From the NCBI RefSeq assembly GCF_014649695.1, contig NZ_BMTN01000012.1, forward strand, positions 62,001 to 126,000: a DNA stretch of 64,000 nucleotides, given 5' to 3'. Below are positions 57,573 to 64,000 of the stretch, in pieces. Under the pieces are notes generated by a model, which worked only from the letters and a program-made list of their open reading frames with translations, was not told the origin of the DNA and ran no database searches. Within the stretch, counting starts at the first letter, position 1. Every line of letters begins with the position of its first letter. The position numbers and the translations under genes are program-made. The stretch is from Streptomyces kurssanovii. Its GTDB lineage: Bacteria; Actinomycetota; Actinomycetes; Streptomycetales; Streptomycetaceae.

Positions 57573-59111
57573 ATGACCGCCATCGACTCCACGACCGCGA
57601 TCGGCACGAGCCGCACCGTCGCCGTCGTCGGCACCGGAACCATGGGCCAGGGGATCGCGCAGGTGGCCCTGGTCGCAGGCCATCCCGTACGTCTCCACGA
57701 CGCCGTTCCCGGCCGGGCCCAAGAGGCGGCGGAGGCGATCGGCGGGCGCCTGGACCGGCTCGTCGAGAAGGGGCGGATGACGTCCGCGGAGCGCGACGCC
57801 GCCCGCGGCCGGCTGCTTCCCGCCACGGACGTCTCGGAGCTCGCCGACGCCGCACTCGTCGTCGAAGCCGTCCTGGAACAGCTCGTGGTCAAGCAGGAAC
57901 TGTTCACGGAGCTGGAGAAGACCGTCTCCGACGACTGCCTTCTCGCCACCAACACCTCCTCCCTCTCCGTCACGGCCGTCGCCGGGGCGCTGCGCAGACC
58001 GGGCCGCTTCGTCGGCCTCCACTTCTTCAATCCGGCGCCCCTTCTCCCCCTCGTCGAGGTCGTCAGCGGCCACGCGACCGACGAGGCGGCTGCCGAACGG
58101 GCCCTGGCCACCGCCGCCGCCTGGGGCAAGAGCCCCGTGCGCTGCGCGGACACGCCCGGCTTCATCGTCAACCGCATCGCACGCCCCTTCTACGCGGAGG
58201 CGTTCGCCGTCCACGAGGAGCGTGGCGCCGACCCGGCCACCATCGACGCGGTGCTCCGCGAGTGCGGCGGGTTCCGGATGGGGGCGTTCGAGCTGACCGA
58301 TCTGATCGGCCAGGACGTCAATGAAGCGGTCACCCGTTCCGTCTGGGACTCCTTCTTCCAGAGCCCGAAGTTCACGCCGTCGCTGGCGCAGCGCCGGCTG
58401 GTCGAGTCGGGCCGCCACGGCCGCAAGTCCGGGCACGGCTGGTTCTCGTACGCACCAGGCGCCGAGCCCCCCCGGCCGCAGACCCAGCCGCCCGCCGCTG
58501 CTCCCACGAGCGTGGTCGTGCAAGGCGACCTCGGTCCCGCGGAGCCATTGGCGGAACTGATCGAGCGGGCCGGAATCACCGTCCACCGCGGGGAGGGCGA
58601 CGGCTGCATATCCCTCCCCGGCGGCGCGGAGCTCGGGCTGGTGGACGGGGAGACGTCGTTCGAGTTCGACGACGGGATCGTCTACTTCGACCTCGCCCTG
58701 GACTACGAGAAGGCGACGCGGATCGCCCTGTCCACGTCCGAGAACACGCTCAGGAACATGCCCGGCGCGGTGGAGGAGGCCATCGGCCTCTTCCAGGCCC
58801 TCGGCAAGGACGTCTCGCTGATCGGGGACGTACCGGGCATGATCGTCGCACGTACGGTGGCGATGCTGGCGGACTTCGCGGCCGACGCGGTCGACCGCGG
58901 TGTCGCTTCCGGCCCGGACATCGACACCGCGATGAAGCTCGGCGTCAACTACCCGGCCGGACCGCTGGAGTGGGGCGAGAAGCTCGGCTTCCAGCGGGTG
59001 CGTGCGCTGCTCGACGCCCTTCACGAGCGCTACCCCACCGGCCGATACGCACCGTCCCTGGCGACCGCGCGCCGCGCCTGCGCAGACAGCGACGAGGCGG
59101 ACGGCCGATGA
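57573..59111 (+). CDS. paaH: 3-hydroxyacyl-CoA dehydrogenase PaaH
   Basis: A 512-aa protein. The Rossmann motif GTGTMGQGIAQVAL (21-34), the catalytic-His region GLHFFNPAPLLPLVEVV and the TPGFIVNRIARPFY hinge are present. A second HCDH C-terminal domain fills the last 100 residues (DYEKATRIALS, NYPAGPLEWGEKLG), the double arrangement of PaaH. It oxidises 3-hydroxyadipyl-CoA. Its stop overlaps the TetR gene by 4 bp. Confidence 0.93.
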   Translation: MTAIDSTTAIGTSRTVAVVGTGTMGQGIAQVALVAGHPVRLHDAVPGRAQEAAEAIGGRLDRLVEKGRMTSAERDAARGRLLPATDVSELADAALVVEAVLEQLVVKQELFTELEKTVSDDCLLATNTSSLSVTAVAGALRRPGRFVGLHFFNPAPLLPLVEVVSGHATDEAAAERALATAAAWGKSPVRCADTPGFIVNRIARPFYAEAFAVHEERGADPATIDAVLRECGGFRMGAFELTDLIGQDVNEAVTRSVWDSFFQSPKFTPSLAQRRLVESGRHGRKSGHGWFSYAPGAEPPRPQTQPPAAAPTSVVVQGDLGPAEPLAELIERAGITVHRGEGDGCISLPGGAELGLVDGETSFEFDDGIVYFDLALDYEKATRIALSTSENTLRNMPGAVEEAIGLFQALGKDVSLIGDVPGMIVARTVAMLADFAADAVDRGVASGPDIDTAMKLGVNYPAGPLEWGEKLGFQRVRALLDALHERYPTGRYAPSLATARRACADSDEADGR

Positions 59112-59701
59112 CCACAGCCAGGCGCGACGCGTACACGCCGGAGACGCTGCTCACCGTCGCGGTGCGGATCTTCAACGAGCGTGGCTACGACGGTACTTCC
59201 ATGGAGCACCTGTCGAAGGCGGCCGGTATCTCCAAATCGTCGATCTACCACCACGTCGCGGGCAAGGAGGAGTTGCTGCGCCGGGCCGTCAGCCGGGCGC
59301 TGGACTCCCTGTTCGCGATTCTCGAGGAGAACGGCGCCAGGCGGGGCCGCGCCATCGAGCGGGTGGAGTACGTCACGCGGCGCACCGTCGAGGTGCTGGT
59401 GGCCGAACTGCCCTACGTGACCCTGCTGCTGCGGGTCAGAGGGAACACGAAGACCGAACGCTGGGCGCTCGAGCGGCGCCGCGAGTTCGACCAGCGCGTC
59501 GCGGACCTGCTGAAGGCTGCCGCCGCGGACGGTGACCTGCGTGCCGACGTCGACATCCGGCTGGCGACGCGGCTGCTCTTCGGCATGGTGAACTCCCTGG
59601 TCGAGTGGTACCGCCCGCACCCGGGCGGCGGCTACGACGCGGACCAGGTCGCGGAGACGGTCGTGCAGCTCGCGTTCGACGGGCTCCGTACGGACTCCTG
59701 A
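59108..59701 (+). CDS. TetR-family regulator, probable PaaR
   Basis: A 197-aa TetR protein with a helix-turn-helix at 25-60 (TSMEHLSKAAGISKSSIYHH) and an effector domain typical of the PaaR group. It is coupled to paaH. The three ACCGNNCGNNCGGT-type sites in the window are its probable operators, with phenylacetyl-CoA as likely inducer, as for PaaR elsewhere. The gene itself lies downstream of the regulated promoter, so autoregulation is expected. Confidence 0.85.
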   Translation: MTTARRDAYTPETLLTVAVRIFNERGYDGTSMEHLSKAAGISKSSIYHHVAGKEELLRRAVSRALDSLFAILEENGARRGRAIERVEYVTRRTVEVLVAELPYVTLLLRVRGNTKTERWALERRREFDQRVADLLKAAAADGDLRADVDIRLATRLLFGMVNSLVEWYRPHPGGGYDADQVAETVVQLAFDGLRTDS

Positions 59702-59747
59702 TCCGGCCGCCCAGGGGCGGCGGCATCAGGGGGATCCCCGAGGGCCG

Positions 59748-60296
59748 TCAGAGCGGATCGGCGTCCTGGCCCGCCGCCCCGGAACCGGGGACTGGACCGG
59801 GGCCGGGATCGAGGTCCGTCTCCTCGAACACCAGCAGCGTCCGGGTCGACAGCACCTCCGGGATGGCCTGGAGCCTGGTCAGGACCAGTTCACGCAAGGT
59901 GCGGTTGTCGGGCGTGTGCACCAGCAGAAGGACGTCGAAGTCCCCGCTGACGAGCGCGATGTGGGCGGCGCCGGGGAGTGCCTGCAGCTGTTCCCTGACC
60001 GTCCGCCACGAGTTCTGCACGATCTTGAGGGTGATGTAGGCCGAGGCCCCCTGGCCCGCCCGCTCGTGGTTCACCCGCGCGCTGAAACCGCGGATCACGC
60101 CGTCGTCGATCAGCCGGTTGATCCGGGCGTACGCGTTGGCGCGGGATACATGCACCCGGTCGGCGACGGAGCGTATGGAGGCGCGCCCGTCCGTCTGGAG
60201 CATGCGCAGGATGTCGCGGTCGATGGCGTCCAGCGGGCGCGGCGGAGGGCTCTGCCCTGTGCGGTCCCCGCCGTCGGCCATTTGTTCAGTTGCCAT
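59748..60296 (-). CDS. Lrp/AsnC-family regulator, probable BkdR
   Basis: A 182-aa protein. The HTH (DGRASIRSVADRVHVSRANA, residues 36-55) is followed by the RAM ligand-binding domain (VSGDFDVLLLVHTPD). It diverges from the branched-chain dehydrogenase operon, the usual arrangement of bkdR. The effector is expected to be a branched-chain amino acid or 2-oxoacid. The ATG at 60296 has GGGGGGAC upstream. Confidence 0.88.
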   Translation of the reverse strand: MATEQMADGGDRTGQSPPPRPLDAIDRDILRMLQTDGRASIRSVADRVHVSRANAYARINRLIDDGVIRGFSARVNHERAGQGASAYITLKIVQNSWRTVREQLQALPGAAHIALVSGDFDVLLLVHTPDNRTLRELVLTRLQAIPEVLSTRTLLVFEETDLDPGPGPVPGSGAAGQDADPL

Positions 60297-60341
60297 GTCC
60301 CCCCGCCTTCCTAGCATGGACGACCTGTCTCAATCTCATGC

Positions 60342-60363
60342 TGTGGAGAACCGTTTGTCCACA
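60342..60363. promoter_or_regulatory. Two DnaA boxes upstream of the bkd operon
   Basis: TGTGGAGAA (60342-60350, one mismatch) and TTGTCCACA (60355-60363, perfect) face each other within 22 bp. Confidence 0.5.
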
Positions 60364-60397
60364 GGCTGCCCGCGCCTGTAGCCAAAATGCGCCCACG

Positions 60398-60411
60398 ACC
60401 GAACAATCGGT
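60398..60411. promoter_or_regulatory. PaaR-like site in front of the bkd operon
   Basis: ACCGAACAATCGGT differs from ACCGNNCGNNCGGT by one central base. It lies 83 bp before the E1alpha start in the gap shared with the Lrp gene. Confidence 0.55.
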
Positions 60412-60493
60412 AGGTGAGGCGCGGCACACCCGTGCGCCGTCGCCCCGTTTTCTTCATCGCTTTCGTCGTCGCTCGCACGAGGAGGTGCTCGCG

Positions 60494-61651
60494 TTGAGAA
60501 AGAGCAGCATGACGGTCCAGGAGCTGCCCGGTTCCGCTGCCGCCGCCTACCGGCCCACACCGCCCCCGGCGTGGCAGCCCCGCACCGACCCTGCGCCGCT
60601 GCTCCCCGACCCCGAGCCGTACCGCGTGCTCGGCACGGAAGCCGCTGCCTCCGCCGATCCCGAGCTGCTGCTCCGGCTCTACGCGGAGCTGGTGCGTGGC
60701 CGCAGGTACAACGCGCAGGCCACCGCGCTCACCAAGCAGGGCCGGCTCGCCGTCTACCCCTCGAGCACCGGGCAGGAGGCCTGCGAGGTGGGCGCCGCGC
60801 TCGCGCTCGAGGACCGGGACTGGCTCTTCCCCAGCTACCGCGACACCCTCGCGGCCGTGGCCCGCGGCCTGGACCCGGTCCAGGCCCTGACACTGCTGCG
60901 CGGCGACTGGCACACCGGATACGACCCGCACGAGCACCGCGTCGCGCCGCTGTGCACGCCGCTGGCCACGCAACTCCCCCACGCGGTGGGACTCGCGCAC
61001 GCGGCCCGGCTCAAGGGAGACGACGTCGTGGCGCTGGCCATGATCGGTGACGGCGGCACCAGCGAGGGCGACTTCCACGAGGCGCTGAACTTCGCCGCCG
61101 TGTGGAACGCGCCGGTGGTCTTCCTCGTGCAGAACAACGGTTTCGCGATCTCCGTCCCCCTGGCCAAGCAGACCGCTGCGCCCTCCCTCGCTCACAAGGC
61201 CGTCGGTTACGGCATGCCGGGCCGGCTCGTCGACGGCAACGACGCGGTCGCGGTGCACGAGGTGCTCGGCCAGGCCGTCGCCCGTGCCCGTCGCGGTGGC
61301 GGACCCACCCTGATCGAGGCGGTCACCTATCGCATGGACGCCCACACCAACGCGGACGACGCCACCCGCTACCGCGCGGACAGCGAGGTCGAGACCTGGC
61401 GCGCGCACGACCCGATCCAGCTCCTGGAGCGGGAGCTGACCGAGCGGGGACTGCTCGACGAGGGGACCAGGCAGGCCGCCGCCGAGGCGGCGGAGACCAT
61501 GGCCGCCGATCTCCGGGGGCGGATGAACGCCGACCCGGTGCTGAACCCGATGGATCTTTTCGAGCACGTCTACGCCCGGCAGACCACGCAGCTGCGTGAG
61601 CAGGCCGCGCTGCTCCGGGCCGAGCTGGACGCTGAGGAAGAGGCACGATGA
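60494..61651 (+). CDS. bkdA: Branched-chain 2-oxoacid dehydrogenase E1 alpha
   Basis: A 385-aa thiamine-diphosphate enzyme. The ThDP motif GDGGTSEGDFHEALNFAAVW and the phosphorylation-loop-like YRMDAHTNADDATRYR are clear. The TTG at 60494 lies 8 bp after GAGGAGG; ATG 60509 is the alternative. It decarboxylates oxoacids of Val, Leu and Ile to supply branched acyl-CoA starters. It overlaps bkdB by 4 bp. Confidence 0.93.
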   Translation: MRKSSMTVQELPGSAAAAYRPTPPPAWQPRTDPAPLLPDPEPYRVLGTEAAASADPELLLRLYAELVRGRRYNAQATALTKQGRLAVYPSSTGQEACEVGAALALEDRDWLFPSYRDTLAAVARGLDPVQALTLLRGDWHTGYDPHEHRVAPLCTPLATQLPHAVGLAHAARLKGDDVVALAMIGDGGTSEGDFHEALNFAAVWNAPVVFLVQNNGFAISVPLAKQTAAPSLAHKAVGYGMPGRLVDGNDAVAVHEVLGQAVARARRGGGPTLIEAVTYRMDAHTNADDATRYRADSEVETWRAHDPIQLLERELTERGLLDEGTRQAAAEAAETMAADLRGRMNADPVLNPMDLFEHVYARQTTQLREQAALLRAELDAEEEAR

Positions 61652-62652
61652 CCACGGCCGCGGTGAAGCCCGCAACCATGGCCCAGGCCCTGCAGCGCGC
61701 GATGCGCGACGCGATGGCCGAGGACCCGACCGTCCATGTCATGGGGGAGGACGTCGGCACGCTCGGCGGCGTCTTCCGGGTCACGGACGGGCTGGCCAAG
61801 GAGTTCGGCGAGGACCGCTGCACGGACACTCCGCTGGCCGAGGCGGGCATTCTCGGCACCGCCGTGGGCATGGCGATGTACGGTCTGCGGCCGGTCGTGG
61901 AGATGCAGTTCGACGCCTTCGCCTATCCGGCGTTCGAGCAGCTCATCAGCCATGTCGCCCGCATGCGCAACCGCACGAAGGGCGGCATGCCGATGCCGAT
62001 CACCGTGCGGGTGCCGTACGGCGGCGGAATCGGTGGTGTCGAGCACCACAGCGACTCCTCCGAGGCGTACTACATGGCGACCCCGGGCCTGCACGTCGTC
62101 ACCCCGGCCACGGTCGAGGACGCGTACGGACTGCTGCGTGCCTCCATCGCCTCCGACGACCCCGTCGTCTTCCTCGAGCCCAAGCGGCTGTACTGGTCCA
62201 AGGCGGAGTGGTCGCCGGAGTCGCCGGCCGCCGTGGAGCCCATAGGGCGTGCCGTGGTGCGCCGCTCCGGGCGCAGCGCCACGCTCATCACCTACGGCCC
62301 CTCCGTGCCGGTGTGTATGGAGGCGGCGCAGGCCGCGGCGGCGGAGGGCTGGGACCTCGAGGTCGTCGACCTGCGTTCCCTGGTGCCGTTCGACGAGGAG
62401 ACGGTCTGCGCGTCGGTGCGGCGCACCGGCCGGGCGGTCGTCGTCCACGAGTCGACCGGCTTCGGCGGCCCCGGTGGAGAGATCGCGGCCCGAGTGACCG
62501 AGCGCTGCTTCCACCACCTGGAGGCGCCGGTGCTCCGGGTCGCCGGTTTCGACATCCCGTACCCGCCGCCGATGCTGGAGCGGCATCATCTGCCGGGAGT
62601 GGACCGTGTGCTGGACGCGGTGGCGCGGCTGCAGTGGGAGGCGCAGAGCTGA
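61648..62652 (+). CDS. bkdB: Branched-chain 2-oxoacid dehydrogenase E1 beta
   Basis: A 334-aa transketolase-like subunit: MGEDVGTLGGVFRVTDGL, DTPLAEAGILGTAVG, GIGGVEHHSDSSEAY and EPKRLYW. It forms the alpha2beta2 E1. Its stop and the next ATG share one base (TGATG). Confidence 0.95.
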   Translation: MTTAAVKPATMAQALQRAMRDAMAEDPTVHVMGEDVGTLGGVFRVTDGLAKEFGEDRCTDTPLAEAGILGTAVGMAMYGLRPVVEMQFDAFAYPAFEQLISHVARMRNRTKGGMPMPITVRVPYGGGIGGVEHHSDSSEAYYMATPGLHVVTPATVEDAYGLLRASIASDDPVVFLEPKRLYWSKAEWSPESPAAVEPIGRAVVRRSGRSATLITYGPSVPVCMEAAQAAAAEGWDLEVVDLRSLVPFDEETVCASVRRTGRAVVVHESTGFGGPGGEIAARVTERCFHHLEAPVLRVAGFDIPYPPPMLERHHLPGVDRVLDAVARLQWEAQS

Positions 62653-64000
62653 TGGCGCAGGTGCTCGAATTCAAGCTTCCCGATCTCGGGGAAGGGCTCA
62701 CCGAGGCGGAGATCGTCCGCTGGCTGGTGTCGGTCGGCGACGTGGTCGCGATCGACCAGCCCGTCGTCGAGGTCGAGACGGCCAAGGCCATGGTGGAAGT
62801 GCCCTGCCCGTACGGCGGCGTGGTGACCGCGCGCTTCGGTGAGGAAGGCACGGAGCTGCCCGTCGGCGCACCGCTGATCACTGTGGCGGTGGGAGCGACG
62901 GAGAGCACCGGCGCGGACGCCGCCGGCGGTGGCGGCGCGGCACCCGCGCGTCCGGAAGCGTCCCCGTCGTCAGGAGACACCGCCGAGTCGTCCGGCAACG
63001 TCCTGGTCGGTTACGGGACCGGTGCGCCCGCGGCGCGGCGACGCCGAATCCGGCCCGCGGCCCCGGCGGCCTCCGTCGTCGAGCAGGCGCACGGCCCCAG
63101 CAGGACCACGGGAGACATGGCAGCGCCGGCTCCGGCGCAGGCCCGGTCGTCCGCCCCGGTCTCCGCGGTCGGCGGCACCGCCGTCGCACCGAGCCAGGTC
63201 CACGCCACAACGGCCGTGGCGCAGGACGGTCCCGTCGCCGTCATCTCTCCCTTGGTCCGCAAGCTCGCACGCGAGCACGACGTGGATCTGCGGGCGCTCA
63301 CCGGCTCGGGCCCGGACGGCCTGATCCTGCGGGCCGACGTGGAGCGTGCCCTGCGTACCCCTGAGACGGCCCCCGCGACGCCCGCCGCCGCGGCAGTGAC
63401 CGGCACGGCGCAGGGCGAGCGCGTCCCGCTGCGCGGGGTGCGCGGCGCGGTGGCCGACAAGCTGTCCCGCAGCCGGCGGGAGATCCCGGACGCCACCTGC
63501 TGGGTCGACGCCGACGCGACCGAACTGATGGCCGCCCGAGCGGCGATGAACGCCGCGGGCGGACCGAAGATCTCGCTGCTGGCGCTGCTGGCCCGCATCT
63601 GTACGGCCGCCCTGGAGCGCCACCCGGAGCTCAACTCCACGGTGGACATGGACGCCCGGGAAATCGTGCGGCTGCCCGCGGTGCATCTCGGTTTCGCGGC
63701 GCAGACCGACCGCGGACTGGTCGTTCCGGTCGTGAAGGACGCCCACAAGCGGTCGGCCGAGTCGCTGACGGCCGAGTTCGCCAGGCTCACCGAGGCAGCC
63801 CGCCAAGGGGCGCTCACCCCGGCGGACCTGACCGGCGGCACGTTCACGCTGAACAACTACGGCGTCTTCGGTGTGGACGGCTCCACGCCGATCATCAACC
63901 ACCCCGAGGCCGCGATGCTCGGCGTGGGCAGGATCGTGCCGAAGCCGTGGGTGCACCAGGGCGAACTGGCCGTCCGGAAGGTCGTCCAGCTCTCGCTCAC
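62652..64000 (+). CDS. bkdC: Branched-chain 2-oxoacid dehydrogenase E2 (3' end outside window)
   Basis: 449 codons are visible. The lipoyl domain (FKLPDLGEGLTEAEIV, lipoyl Lys in VETAKAMVE) is followed by an Ala/Pro/Ser linker, the peripheral subunit-binding domain (ISPLVRKLAREHDVDLRAL) and most of the acyltransferase domain (GTFTLNNYGVFG, IINHPEAAMLGVG). The catalytic DHR motif lies beyond the window. It transfers the branched acyl group to CoA. Confidence 0.94.
   Translation, partial: MAQVLEFKLPDLGEGLTEAEIVRWLVSVGDVVAIDQPVVEVETAKAMVEVPCPYGGVVTARFGEEGTELPVGAPLITVAVGATESTGADAAGGGGAAPARPEASPSSGDTAESSGNVLVGYGTGAPAARRRRIRPAAPAASVVEQAHGPSRTTGDMAAPAPAQARSSAPVSAVGGTAVAPSQVHATTAVAQDGPVAVISPLVRKLAREHDVDLRALTGSGPDGLILRADVERALRTPETAPATPAAAAVTGTAQGERVPLRGVRGAVADKLSRSRREIPDATCWVDADATELMAARAAMNAAGGPKISLLALLARICTAALERHPELNSTVDMDAREIVRLPAVHLGFAAQTDRGLVVPVVKDAHKRSAESLTAEFARLTEAARQGALTPADLTGGTFTLNNYGVFGVDGSTPIINHPEAAMLGVGRIVPKPWVHQGELAVRKVVQLSL

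Overview
This is a high-GC chromosomal window from a Streptomyces or close relative. The evidence is the oriC-proximal order recF-dciA-gyrB-gyrA-DUF3566-tRNA-Ile-DLW39, the later block fhaA/fhaB/PP2C/rodA/pbpA/pknB next to class E sortases and crgA, GTG/TTG starts and 4-bp ATGA/GTGA overlaps. The first gene (recF) and the last (bkd E2) are cut by the window edges.

Layout. 1-7.8 kb: replication and topology genes with tRNA-Ile. 8.2-12.1 kb: a secreted/anchored protein, a membrane-anchored Ser/Thr kinase with an XRE regulator, and tRNA-Ala. 12.1-27.7 kb: an accessory block between tRNA-Ala and conserved Streptomyces genes. Its core (about 15.6-27.1 kb) is a class V lanthipeptide cluster of the lexapeptide/pristinin type. 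It holds two precursor peptides (leader MNTAEQLL, C-terminal WGC), an APH-like kinase and a HopA1-like lyase (K and Y components), an M16 peptidase pair, a degenerate APH-fold protein (candidate X component), an EpiD-type flavoprotein decarboxylase, an F420-type (LLM) reductase and an ABC-2 exporter. Two paralogous HTH/transposase-like genes lie beside the biosynthetic genes. A second exporter, an orphan 106-aa gene and a membrane-protein/winged-helix pair sit at the tRNA side.

27.7-44.6 kb: conserved envelope and division genes (DUF6344, DUF5324, PPIase, rhomboid, CrgA, DUF881, three class E sortases, pabA, and the PknB/PbpA/RodA-FtsW/PP2C/FhaB/FhaA operon), then tRNA-Leu. The convergent gap between rhomboid and crgA holds a cluster of DnaA boxes. 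44.9-48.9 kb: DUF2252, a J-domain protein, a rhodanese and an acyl-CoA dehydrogenase.

49.2-60 kb: the phenylacetyl-CoA catabolic locus (paaABCDE; paaN divergent from paaH plus a TetR gene), with DUF5819/HTTM/TrmH genes between. The palindrome ACCGNNCGNNCGGT lies at both paa promoters, and a one-mismatch copy precedes the branched-chain 2-oxoacid dehydrogenase operon (E1alpha-E1beta-E2, 60.5 kb to the end), which diverges from an Lrp/AsnC regulator. These sites suggest one PaaR-type repressor linking aromatic and branched-chain acyl-CoA metabolism.
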